From: Henckelia pumila
Lineage: Eukaryota > Streptophyta > Magnoliopsida > Lamiales > Gesneriaceae
Reading direction: 5' to 3'
Length of the DNA stretch: 64,000 nt
Assembly: GCF_033568475.1 (NCBI RefSeq)
Contig: NC_133122.1
Coordinates: 112,422,289-112,486,288 of the forward strand
Position numbers and translations under genes: made by a program. This document shows positions 1-10,795 of this stretch, in pieces. Positions within the stretch are counted from its first letter, which is position 1, and the number at the start of each line of letters is the position of its first letter. The notes below the pieces were generated by a model. That model did not search any database. It was not told the DNA's origin and saw only the letters and a program-made list of their open reading frames with translations.

Positions 1-1533
1 AAGGTTTGAAGTTTTAAGTCAAGAACGACAAGAACAACTTACGTGGATCGATTACGCTATGTGATGCATGTAAATGTCTAAGTTTCATTCATGAAACCTA
101 TGTTCAATATGAAAGTATGATTTTTATCATCTATGACATGCATGAAGTAATGGAGTAAAGTTTTATGTTCATGAAATGAAAGTTATGACGGAATTTACGA
201 TGAAAGAATGATGTTTCATAATGAATGAAATTATATGATGAATGATGTTAAGATGAAGCATGATATGATATGTTGATGCATGAAAAGATTTTGATGTCTT
301 ATGTGTCTTTGTGGTGGCAAACACGGGATTGGTGCTCCGGTTTGGGCTCCGGAGAGGGCCTTTCCAAACATGGCTCATGAGACAGATAAGTACACGGGAC
401 TGGTGCTCCGGGATGAGCTCCGGAGAGGGCCTTTCCAAAGAACGAATGTTATGAGGCTTAGTGCCATATGCTTGTTGATCAACAGGGACTACGAATGTGC
501 CCATTATGAAGGTTTCCACAATTTCACATAATTCATCACCCCAAAATGATAAGTTTCTATGTAATGTTCATGGTTTATGTTAATGATTTGATGTTGTCCA
601 AGTTGCATGATTTTATTTATTAGATGTTAAGTGCAAAAGTTTATTTAAGAATGAAATAGTAATGTTTTGGAAATATTCATGAAGTCTATTTTCAAGATTT
701 AAAGTTAAGTAAGTTGATGTCTATGTTTAAGTTTCTTGCATCTTTTAAGAGTTTTGAAGTTCATGTTTAAGATTTTAAGTTTAAAGTTCCATGATGTTTA
801 CGTTAAAATTATTCAAGTTCAAGGTATCATGTTATGTATGCTCAAGTCATTTTAAGTTTAAATTATTTTGAAGCTATAATGACATCGATATGTATATTTT
901 AATCTTGCTGAGTCCTTTAGTTTCACTATACTTGAATGGTGCAGATGTTTTAGCAGTTTTGATTTAAAAAGCTTTGGTAGCACGACTGAAGAGTCCAAGA
1001 GGCGAAGACATTGCATGACACAATAGTTCAAAAGCTCTGATGTATTTAAAAAGAAAATATTTACCTATGTTTATTTATGTTATGTTGTTACAATATTTTA
1101 TTTACGATGTTCAAAAGTAATAGTTTAATTATTTAAATTGTCAATATTTTAAAGATGAGTTTTGAGGATCTCAAATGGTTCGTCTTTTAAATATTCATTT
1201 CAGTTTGATAGTTGTTAAGTGAGTTTCTCAATTGCTTTCAACTGTATTTTATTTATATAATAATTAATTGAATTCACATTCCCTTTTCCTATTTAAATGT
1301 TAGTAGTAAGTTTTGACGTGCCGTATTTTAAATGATCTTTGTTATTGAGTTGCATCAGTGTTTATTAGACTTCGTGAACACGGAGTCATGAGTTCTATTG
1401 TTAAAGATTTAGATTTTTAAATTCTTTTGGAATTGGTGTGATGCACTCGCTGTATGACTTTTAAGTTATGAAAAATTTTTCCAACCTTTTCCGCAATTAT
1501 TTTATTAAATGTTCTAGAATACGGGACGTCACA
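1..1533 (+). repeat. 5' LTR of element A (3' part only)
   Basis: Matches 4505-6037 and ends in ...GGGACGTCACA at the PBS. It contains a tandem module at about 325-440, two copies of a stretch ending CTCCGGAGAGGGCCTTTCC. ORFs of 76 and 116 aa here recur in both LTRs and are not real genes. Confidence 0.85.
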
Positions 1534-1535
1534 GT

Positions 1536-1547
1536 TGGTATCAGAGC
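1536..1547 (+). other. Primer-binding site of element A (initiator tRNA-Met type)
   Basis: TGGTATCAGAGC lies two bases after the LTR end. It is complementary to the 3' end of plant initiator tRNA-Met, the usual minus-strand primer of chromoviruses and many copia elements. Confidence 0.85.
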
Positions 1548-2731
1548 AATTGGCTCTGGGATATAGTTCGTGCGTGCAATCTCGTCAAGGACTCGAATGC
1601 TCCTGCCTCCATGACTGTAAGTTTAATGTTTGAAATTTTCAATTGTGTTTTCTCTTACAGTTATGATCGGGTGTGAATTTCAAAAGGAAATTTTTCATGT
1701 GTTTAATGGATTTTGGATTTGTGATCGTGACGAACTTTACTTGATTAAGAGCATCTTGAGGAAATAATGAGCATTGTTCAAAGACATGAATTTAGATTAA
1801 TGTTACTTTCTAAATTTGGTTAATAGTAATATCTTGTTTGGATAAAGTGAGTGATCATTTTTAGATTTGAATGTGCTATACTTTGGATACTATAGTTGGA
1901 ATAAAATATTTTGTGAGGGCACGGGATTTATTGATGAAAAAAATTCCTTCTTGGGCATTACAGTTAAGATTATTCTCTGAGGATGTTATACTTTCACCAT
2001 GAGGAATGTAAGATGATTATTGATTTTTCGTTGGAATACTTTTGTTGTATAGAATAGATTCGATGACAACTAATGTCCTCGGTGATTGTTTCTTTGGACT
2101 ATAAGAAAAATGCTTTAGGATTAAGCTGTGACACGAAAATTTGTTGGCATGTGAAATTACTTTCGGAGTATTACAAGGTTAAGTTAGTTGGAACAAGCTT
2201 ATTTTCAAGGTTAATAGTTTGAATGCTAAGTTTTAACGGATGAAATCTAGAATTTGGTTGAGCTTAGTAAAATTCTATCATTATGACAATACAATATAAG
2301 GGAAGAACAAAGAGTACAAGCATAAGTAAGAACAAATAAAAGACTTGTGATGGATATTCACCGAAAAATATAAGGCCCGTGAATAGTTACAATCATAAGT
2401 AGGAATCACGTGTCTGAAGATTTTGAGGATTTTGGTGATCTGAATTAAGTCTTAAAGCAGATTCACAGCCGATTTGAACAGATATGTTTCGATCTAAATT
2501 AAATCATCAAGCGGATTCGTGGCAGATTCAAACATATGTGTTTTGGTTTGATAAGGTTAAAATTGCAAATAAGAGCGATATATTATTTTATCAGAGTGCG
2601 CAGCAGATTGTTGATTTATAAGACAATAATATTGGAAATTAGACATGTAAGTGTGGGATTGTATGGATTAGTTGAGGAAAATTTATATTTTTGGAGATTG
2701 ACCAGTCAAATTTCGAGGACGAAATTCTTTT
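1548..2731 (+). other. Internal region of element A, non-coding
   Basis: About 1.2 kb of A+T-rich sequence between PBS and polypurine tract. I see no gag, protease, RT or integrase motif. The only ORF of note (2536-2733, 65 aa) runs through the conserved terminal nucleotide motif and has no recognisable protein features. Confidence 0.7.
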
Positions 2732-2744
2732 AAGGAGGGTAGAT
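2732..2744 (+). other. Polypurine tract of element A
   Basis: AAGGAGGGTAGAT sits directly before the TGTAATATCC start of the 3' LTR. This is the expected plus-strand priming site. Confidence 0.75.
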
Positions 2745-5700
2745 TGTAATATCCAGAAAATCCATAAAACTATTCTTGATTTATTAAAGAAATTTTAAAT
2801 GAATTTTAAGTTATTTCATTTGATTATTTTTGATTTAAATGTTATTGCTATTTAAATGCTTTTGTCATTTAAATGTTTTATTGTGTTAAATGATGTTTAG
2901 TTATTTCATTTTATTATTCATGATTTAAAAGGTTATGCTTGATTTAATGGTTTTATATTTTAAATTGTTTTATGTTATGATTATGTATATGATTTCATGA
3001 TTTGTGTGTTTAATGTTTTAACGTTCTCGGTTGAACTAATCATTTCAGGGCGAGTTTGATTCTGAACTCACGGAACGAAGCTAACCTATGAACGAGATCG
3101 TAGGAATTATTTTTACGAGTATTTTAAGTATAATATTGTAATAATTTTACTTTAATCTTCAAGAGGTGGAATATTTTATCAGTTCGTTTCGAAACATGTG
3201 ACCTGAATGTGTTTTAAGTAATCAACACACGTTATTTATTAATTAAACGTCACCTCATCCATCTACCATTTACCCACCTCATTAATCTATGGTTTTCCCC
3301 TCCTACTACATGCTCAACCCCACCCCATTATTCTATCATCCCCCCTCTTCACGTCAACTTTTTCCCATTCATTCTCTTTCCTTCCATTCTTCTTTCCTCT
3401 TCATTTCTTGGTTCCATCAGCTTCCCCAAATCCAAAGTAGTTTAGCTTCTAAAATTCCATTTGCGCCAAGGTTAGTCCATTGCCGAGGTTCCGGATCTTC
3501 TCGATCTTCATTCAAGGCAAGTTTTTCAACAAGCATTTTAAGATTTTGAAACCCATTCAAGATTATAAATATTTTAATATGAAAATGTATGTTTATGTGC
3601 ATGTTTTAATGGTTTATGATTTTGAAGAAGCATGAAATTACGAGTGTCAAGTTATGAATTGTTGAAATTGTGAAACGTGGTCGTTCTTGACAAGTTTTTG
3701 ATAGATGTGTAGAAAATAATAAATCTTTGAAGATTATGATGTTATTGAAAGTTTTAAAGGTGAGAAATTGATGTTTAATTGAAAGAAAATGAATTTTTGA
3801 GATTTTGAAGAAGTTGAGAAATTTTGATAGTATTTACGGTTTAAAAGTTTTGAAGCAAAATCATTTAATATTTTAGTCTTTTGAAGTTAGTTAATCCATT
3901 TTCAATTACAAGAAGATGAGGTTTGATGATTTATGTAGTTAGGATTTTGGGTAAAAGAAGTTTATGTTTGAAGTTTGAAGTGTTGAAGTTGTGTTTGGTG
4001 GCACTGGATTACCAATACTTGTTATGATTTTGAAAATAAAAATTAGTGTAGTAATCCAAATGATATGAGGCCAATTTTATTTGAAAGCTATCTTATTTAT
4101 CTATAACTTTGATGTTTTAGGTTTTGTCAAAATCATTTTGGAAGATTGGTCAAAATCACCCCAAAGTGTGTCGAGTGTTTTGAATTCCGGCAGTAACACA
4201 TCTGGGGAGAATGAGTATAACGTTTTACTGAAAACTCCAATTTAGGTGAGGTTTTCGGCATTAGGAAGCCAAGATCCAGAACTACAACTTTCTTGTTTAC
4301 CACTCTTTCAAATTCCGGCTTCAAAATAGAGTTTCAGAGCAAGCAAGAAGATCCATCTGCGCAGGTTAAGCGCGCCCGCGCCGAGAATTGAGCGGCCGCG
4401 CCTAACCTTCGAATTTCAAGTTCTTTTTATGTTATTTTAGGGTCTTAAATTAATGTTTATGATCTTTTAAGGCTTCTAAAATATATTTAAGAGTTTTTAT
4501 GCAAAAAGTTTGAAGTTTTAAGTCAAGAACGATAAGAACGACTTACGTGGATCGATTACGCTATGTGATGCATGTAAATGTCTAAATTTCATTCATGAAA
4601 CCTATGTTCAATATGAAAGTATGATTTTTATCATCTATGACATGCATGAAGTAATGGAGTAAAGTTTTATGTTCATGAAATGAAAGTTATGACGGAATTT
4701 ACGATGAAAGAATGATGTTTCATAATGAATGAAATTATATGATGAATGATGTTAAGATGAAGCATGATATGATATGCTGATGCATTAAAAGATTTTGATG
4801 TCTTATGTGTCTTTGTGGTGGCAAACACGGGATTGGTGCTCCGGTTTGGGCTCCGAAGAGGGCCTTTCCAAACATGGCTCATGAGACAGATAAGTACACG
4901 GGACTGGTGCTCCGGGATGAGCTCCGGAGAGGGCCTTTCCAAAGAACGAATGTTATGAGCCTTAGTGCCATATGCTTGTTGATCAACAGGAACTACGAAT
5001 GTGCCCATTATGAAGGTTGCCACTATTTCACATAATTCATCACCCCAAAATGATAAGTTTCTATGTAATGTTCATGGTTTATGTTAATGATTTGATGTTG
5101 TCCAAGTTGCATGATTTTATTTATTAGATGTTAAGTGCAAAAGTTTATTTAAGAATGAAATGGTAATGTTTTGGGAATATGCATGAAGTCTATTTTCAAG
5201 ATTTAAAGTTAAGTAAGTTGATGTCTATGTTTAAGTTTCTTGCATCTTTTAAGAGTTTTGAAGTTCATGTTTAAGATTTTAAGTTTAAAGTTCCATGATG
5301 TTTACGTTAAAATTCTTCAAGTTCAAGGTATTCTGTTATGTATGCTCAAGTCATTTTAAGTTTAAATTATTTTGAAGCTATAATGACATCGATATGTATA
5401 TTTTAATCTTGCTGAGTCCTTTAGTTTCACTATAATTGAATGGTGCAGATGTTTTAGCAGTTTTGATTTAAAAAGCTTTGGTAGCACGGCTGAAGAGTCA
5501 AAGAGGCGAAGACATTGCATGACACAATAGTTCAAAAGCTCTGATGTATTTATAAAGAAAATATTTACCTATGTTTATTTATGTTATGTTGTTACAATAT
5601 TTTATTTACGATGTTCAAAAGTAATAGTTTAATTATTTAAATTGTCAATATTTTAAAGATGAGTTTTGAGGATCTCAAATGGTTCGTCTTTTAAATATTC

Positions 5701-6037
5701 ATTTCAGTTTGATAGTTGTTAAGTGAGTTTCTCAATTGCTTTCAACTGTATTTTATTTATATAATAATTAATTGAATTCACATTCCCTTTTCCTATTTAA
5801 ATGTTAGTAGTAAGTTTTGACGTGCCGTATTTTAAATGATCTTTGTTATTGAGTTGCATCAGTGTTTATTAGACTTCGTGAACACGGAGTCATGAGTTCT
5901 ATTGTTAAAGATTTAGATTTTTAAATTCTTTTGGAATTGGTGTGATGCACTCGTTGTATGACTATTAAGTTATGAAAAAATTTTCCAACCTTTTCCGCAA
6001 CTATTTTATTAAATGTTCTAGAATACGGGACGTCACA
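2745..6037 (+). repeat. 3' LTR of element A (about 3.29 kb)
   Basis: Starts TGTAATATCC and ends GACGTCACA. The first 1.76 kb is seen only here because the 5' LTR is truncated by the window. It is distantly related to the LTR of element G (similar terminal GGGACGTSACA and a CTCCGGAG/CGGGATGAGCTC module). Confidence 0.85.
4358..4407 (+). repeat. GC-rich inverted repeat in the LTR of element A
   Basis: AGGTTAAGCGCGCCCGC and, downstream, the reverse complement of AGGTTAGGCGCGGCCGC form a hairpin with 15 of 17 paired positions in otherwise A+T-rich DNA. It is one example of a GC-rich hairpin module seen in most LTR families of this window. Confidence 0.6.
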
Positions 6038-7170
6038 GTTTGCGCTGATGCTGTTTGCGTACAGATTTGCAAGAAAAGATGCCCGCTCGATCGGTACACT
6101 TCAACTAATCGAGCAGTGCCAAGGAATTGGAAAACAGTAGGATTGGAAAAATATGCTCGCTCGATCCGCAGACTTCAACCGATCGAGCGAGACGGGCTGT
6201 TTGGAAAAAAATCTGTAATTTAGGAATTTTTATTTTTAAGGACTCTAGCCTTAATTAAAATATATATCTCGAATTTTAGAGTCTTGGGAATTATTCGAAA
6301 TCAGTTTTGGACGGCGAAAACATGGAGAGCATCTTGGCGGCTAGGTTTCTTTTCTCTTTTCTTAAATTTAATTTTCTTTCATGAATTTTTCTAGAAAATT
6401 CATGAATATTGTTGGCTAAGTTTTAGTACTTGGTTGAGGAAGACGAACCCTTGATTTTGTTTATTCATGAGATTCAAATTTTTCATTGTTTAATTCCAAA
6501 TTGCATATCAAGAGTTGTTTTGGATTGATTGACATGCTTGTATGTGAGATTTTAGGATTGATCACCTTGGGATTTTGCTATACAATCTATTGCTTAATTA
6601 GAACTCAAATCCGTAATTGTTTGAATCATCTGATTTTTAAAGAAACTATGATTAATATTTTCTGCTGTTGAATTTGTTAAATCGTAGGAACAACAATTGA
6701 CTAGATTAAATACAATCGCTAGTATTGTGTTGTCTAGATTCATCAGTTTTACTCATTTGAATGTTACCGTGGATTTAAATATAATCGCTGGTATTGAGTT
6801 AATTTATGGGGTAAGGGTTAACTTAGAACGCTGATGTCTATTTAACTAAAATTAAGGTGGAACATGAATTAAATTTTCAATGATGAATATTCAATGTGAA
6901 TTAATTATGTTTAGGGAATCAATGATCGAATGAATAATTTCAAGGGTGTAGTCGACCGATACCAAGTCTCGTTAGTTTATTGATCTTTTTTATTTTAATT
7001 CTTGCATAGTAGTTTATAAAATCCAAAAAACCCCCCTTTTATTATTTTCAGTATTTTAAGAACACTATTTAAATTTTACTTTCCTCGTGGGTACGATTCC
7101 TACTGACATTACTGCATATTTTGTTATCTGATTTGAGTTGGGTAATTTGGGCGTGACACGACTAAGCGTT
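6038..7170 (+). mobile_element. LTR remnant, probably Athila/Tat-type gypsy
   Basis: No coding potential. The 3' part holds a poly-pyrimidine stretch, TTATAAAATCC, and CTTTCCTCGTGGGTACGATT. This resembles the U5 end of Athila/Tat LTRs, where a short 'CCGTGGATCGA'-type motif precedes the LTR end, as in element D at about 51028-51042. Two related modules (around 6680-6740 and 6770-6810, sharing aatcgctRgtattg) are internal repeats. Two GATCGAGC-type inverted repeats lie at 6078-6192. Element A inserted at its left edge. Confidence 0.45.
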
Positions 7171-7650
7171 ACCAATTGGGCATGGCTTCGCTGCTCCTCT
7201 GGAAGAACCTCGATGTTGGCCGGCCCTCGATGATAAGGTTGGAAACTCCCTAAAAACAATAAGATTGAGAGGAGAGTTGGTGATTGTGAGAAATAAATGA
7301 GGCCCTTGGATGACCTATTTATAAGCGGAGTTCGGAAGCTCTATACCCTAGTTCGTAAAGTCCGAACTGCACATGGTTGCCATGTTCCGAACTGTTGTGA
7401 TCGAAAGCTCCGATCCTCACTTCGGACGTTCCGACTCATGCATGCATTGATGTGTCAAAACACTATTGACACCTCACTCAGTGTGCATGGCCTAACCTTC
7501 GAAAGCTCCGAACGCCTGTTCGAAAGTTCTGATCCCACCCTCAGATTCCAAAATGTTGGCCATTGGGTTTGGTGCTTTCGATCCCAATTCGGAGGATCCG
7601 AACTCTTTGGTTGCTCTGAAGCTCGATTCCATAACTGATCATATTAAGCA
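7171..7650 (-). repeat. LTR-like fragment with TCGGA/TCCGA inverted repeats
   Basis: At 7320-7640 about eight variants of TTCGGAAGCTCCGA occur, the same kind of module found in the LTR of element B. Next to them at 7314-7324 is CTATTTATAAG, a TATA box if read on the minus strand. This suggests a minus-strand LTR fragment, but no LTR ends could be fixed. The 113-aa ORF at 7297-7638 is an artefact of the repeat. Confidence 0.4.
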
Positions 7651-8337
7651 TCTGGTTAAGTAGGATTATTCTTAATCATGTTTTATCATTTAATCTCGTA
7701 AAATGAGTTGTGTGTTATTACATAGGTTCTCTAATTCTCGTAATCTTAGACAATTGATTGTTACTTCGCAATTTCGCATGTCAAAAATAAATTCATAGTG
7801 TTGGTGATCAATTGGCTTTAACTCAATTGAGAAGAAAACATATAGATAATACTGAGCAAATTAAAACAATTTTCTCTTTTCATAAGCAAAGAATGAATTG
7901 GACGAATTAAGACAAGTTATACATAAGTAACCTAACAATAATTCTATGTTCGCGTGGTTAAAACAACTATTCAACTCTTGAAGTTACAAATCTACAACTT
8001 CATAAAACATTTGATCAATATGGTAATAGGGAATGTTTGTCCTTTCTTCAATATTTTATCATGATCTCCTATGAAACTAATGATTCATGTGTGAAGCGAC
8101 CGTCTCATATTTAACACAAAATAAAGAAACTCATTCAATAACAAATCTCAATAATTATAACGTCTTAATCTTTTCTTTGTAAAGTTTGTGACAAATCATC
8201 AATGATCGGTGATTCCCAAATATTCTTCATTATTGCATCTGAAATTTTCCATTTTATCTATTTTATTATTATTTTTCCTTAAAGATATATTATACACAGT
8301 ATTTTTATTTTTATTTTTATCGCAACCCCTTCTCCTT
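7651..8337. other. Intergenic, nothing recognised
   Basis: A+T-rich, no conserved coding frame, no LTR ends or terminal inverted repeats seen. Confidence 0.5.
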
Positions 8338-8545
8338 GGAACCGGGTCGCCTATGGCTTCAAAGGCAAACACTTGTATGCAACCGTTGCACGGGTCATAT
8401 TCGTGTGACGGGTCTCTTATATGGGTTATCCATTAAAAAGTATTACATTTTATGTCAAAAGTATTACTTATTATTATAAATATGGATAGGGTTGACCCGT
8501 CTCACGAATGAGACCGTTGCACAGGAGTGTTACTCGGCTTCAAAT
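8338..8545 (+). mobile_element. MITE with GACGGGTC / GACCCGTC inverted ends
   Basis: The ends carry inverted elements (cgtgtgacgggtctc near 8410, gacccgtctcacg near 8495) around an A+T-rich core with repeated aaaagtattac. The layout matches a common short MITE family with GTGAGACGGTCTCAC-like ends that I know from asterid genomes. Degenerate relatives seem to lie at 12219-12350 and about 13530-13680. TSD not resolved. Confidence 0.55.
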
Positions 8546-8720
8546 AATGATTCTAATTAATCATAAAAAATTTATAAGAACATCTCCAAAATTTCAATTT
8601 TAATATAATATATAGATTTTTTTTATAAAAAATGATTTTATAAACTAGTATACATTGTACAAAAAGATTTTAGAATTCTTAATTTCTTTTTCCCAAAACC
8701 TTACAGAAACCCTAATTCAA

Positions 8721-9995
8721 ATGTGTGATTATGCTCCACTAAGTGTGCTACAGCGGGTGAAGCTAAGCTTGGATCAAGGAAGCCCCAATTTTTCTGAAGC
8801 ATTTCCATTACCCGCCATGAATCTGCACCCCAGAGCCAAATTATCGACCCGTATGATTTTCCCCTCTCCGCCTCCAAGAAAACCCTTTGTTCTCCTCCGA
8901 ATCATTAACACCCTGCAACGATTCAATTTCTACTCCATCGAAACCACTAGCAACATCAAAAAAACCTATCAATTCACCAAGCCCGGAGCCCGGAAATCTT
9001 CTCAGATATCACCAATCTTGAATCAGGGAATCAAGAAGCACAGTGAAGTGCTAACATCTTGGCCGAGACCAAGAGAGATTCCATACCAACCAAAAATTGC
9101 AAACTTGGTGAATTTGATCGGTCATGTCCAGACCGCTGTGAGGTTTGAGGTTTCTTCTAATGGGAAACGCTTTGCTGCCGCTGTGATTTCTCAAGCAGAT
9201 GGCGGTGAAAAGAATTCTTTGTTGATTCCTTTGGTTTTTGAAGGTGATTTGGCCCATATTGTGGCGTGCCATGTGAAGGAGAATGACACTGTTTTCGTTT
9301 CTGGAAAGTTGAGTAGGGATCATCCTATGCAATTGATGTTGAATCAGTATCTCGGAAGTTTTTGTGTTTTGGCGGAAAATCTTAAGTTTGTGGGGGGATT
9401 GGAAGTTAATTTCTTGGAAAAGAGAGAAGGGGTCTTGTTCAACATGGATTCGCATATTCTAGGTCGAAATGATGGTGAAATAGTTGACAAGGTTAAGTTT
9501 AAACCAGGAAAAGGTAAAGGGAAAAGCATAAAACGAACTCGGAAGAAAAAGGACACGGAGTTGCAGTTAGATTTATGGAGGGAACTTGTCAAAAATCCTC
9601 TGCAATGGTGGGACTATCGTGATCACAAGTCTAATGGATTAATTAAGGAAAATTTCCCCGATTTTAAACAAAAAGTAACCGATAAGGGACTCTGGTTGAG
9701 TAGTGCTCCTGAATGGGTGTTGCCAGGGCTTGGAAAACTGGAATTTGACGTCAAGGTTATTGGCGAAAGGCCTGGTGAAATGGACAGACCAAGTCAACTT
9801 GACAGATCTTGGAAGAATTTGGTTGAAAATCCAGATAAATGGTGGGACAATAGAGCAAACAAGAGAAACCCGAAGGGACCAGATTTCAAGCACAAAGAGA
9901 CGGGTGAAGCATTATGGTTAAGCAGCTCGCCAGCCTGGGTGTTGCCTGGTTTACCGCCTTCAAGATATGTTCGAAGATTGGTAATTCATACGTGA
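8721..9995 (+). CDS. Organellar single-stranded DNA-binding protein (OSB family)
   Basis: OSB proteins bind single-stranded DNA in plant mitochondria or plastids and restrain recombination between short repeats in organelle genomes. The 424-aa frame has an SSB-like OB-fold at about residues 121-208 (IANLVNLIGHVQ... to ...VFVSGKLS). It is followed by two copies of the plant-specific PDF motif at about 281-338 and 362-412, each with a Trp-Trp-Asp core and ending in WLSS.PxWVLPGL; two copies are typical of the family. The N-terminus is rich in Arg, Ser and hydrophobic residues with few acids, as in a mitochondrial presequence; targeting is inferred. The frame stays open upstream to 8655 but without an ATG. 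8721 is the first in-frame ATG and 8817 is an alternative. The coding region shows no intron, though GGTAATTC just before the stop could be a donor to a further exon. IRX9 follows on the same strand about 0.8 kb downstream. Confidence 0.85.
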   Translation: MCDYAPLSVLQRVKLSLDQGSPNFSEAFPLPAMNLHPRAKLSTRMIFPSPPPRKPFVLLRIINTLQRFNFYSIETTSNIKKTYQFTKPGARKSSQISPILNQGIKKHSEVLTSWPRPREIPYQPKIANLVNLIGHVQTAVRFEVSSNGKRFAAAVISQADGGEKNSLLIPLVFEGDLAHIVACHVKENDTVFVSGKLSRDHPMQLMLNQYLGSFCVLAENLKFVGGLEVNFLEKREGVLFNMDSHILGRNDGEIVDKVKFKPGKGKGKSIKRTRKKKDTELQLDLWRELVKNPLQWWDYRDHKSNGLIKENFPDFKQKVTDKGLWLSSAPEWVLPGLGKLEFDVKVIGERPGEMDRPSQLDRSWKNLVENPDKWWDNRANKRNPKGPDFKHKETGEALWLSSSPAWVLPGLPPSRYVRRLVIHT

Positions 9996-10795
9996 TTCAA
10001 TTTCCACCTTGTATATGCCTTTACTTTTTGTGGCATTGCCTCGCACATATTTTCCTTTCTTGTTAAGGAAGTCGTTCATTTTCTTGTATACCAACATTCT
10101 AAATCATGTCAAACGTGTGTTAGTTAATGAATCATTTTCCAACGATTACTACTTGTTTTGGATTGCTTTAGATGTCAATCAAAGCTCTTAACTCACAAAA
10201 AAAAGATTTTATCCCTTTCAAAGACAACTTTTTTGGGTATTTTTATATACACCGTATTGTGTTCATTCTTTTGTATCCGCAGTTAGTGACGGAGTACAAG
10301 AATTAGTATTTGAAGCTTTGAGCTGTGAAGTATATTCAATTATCCTTCAAATGATAGCACAAGAGTTCAAGTTTTTTCTACTAATTTTCATCATTATAAA
10401 AAAAATGAAAGAAAAATAAATTAGGTGGATGAATTTACATCTCAACAACTATTTGGTGCAAGGGAGCAATTATTTTTTATTTTATTTCTTATATGTCAAG
10501 GCATGACCCTGTCAAGCATAGCCTAGCCAATTAAATAACTCCATTCACTAACAACCATATGATTCAATTCACCTATATTAAATTCTTAATCATTATATTT
10601 TGTATCCCGCCATATTTAGAAGCGTAATTATTATTTGCGTTACTTCTGTTTAAGATTCTTGAATTTGAACACAAATCCCACATCATTACATCCCTCCCCT
10701 CTCCCAAATCCTTCATTCTCTTCCTCAAGAACTTCCCAACTGTCGGAATCCGGTAAAATCTGGAGAATATTAGTTTTTTACTCAATTCTTGGACT
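9996..10795 (+). other. OSB-IRX9 intergenic region
   Basis: OSB 3' end and IRX9 promoter/5' UTR. The last 120 bases before the IRX9 ATG are C/T-rich (catccctcccctctccc at about 10688), as in many plant leaders. I could not pick out a convincing TATA box or a specific secondary-wall element. Confidence 0.5.

Larger units (their letters stand above)
1..6037 (+). mobile_element. Element A: non-coding Ty3/gypsy derivative (LARD-like), 5' end cut by window
   Basis: Positions 1-1533 repeat at 4505-6037 without net length change and with about 25 mismatches by hand count (roughly 1.6%). The first copy is followed by a TGGTATCAGAGC primer-binding site. The second LTR copy is preceded by a purine-rich tract and the sequence TTTCGAGGACGAAA, a common 3' end of plant chromoviruses. 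The LTR is about 3.3 kb but the internal region is only about 1.2 kb and has no gag or pol, so the element cannot move by itself. The left end lies outside the window, so the TSD cannot be confirmed; the five bases after the right end are gtttg. Confidence 0.85.

Noticed and set aside
169..531. Overlapping 116-aa and 76-aa ORFs in the LTR of A, repeated at 4673-5035
   Set aside because: Both strands open by chance in a tandem repeat; frame content follows the LTR copy, no protein features.
3289..3549. 86-aa ORF in the 3' LTR of A
   Set aside because: C/T-rich leader-like stretch; no domain, and only one LTR is available to compare.
8655..8720. Upstream extension of the OSB frame
   Set aside because: The frame is open to 8655 but begins at TTG; the first ATG is at 8721, so that start was used.
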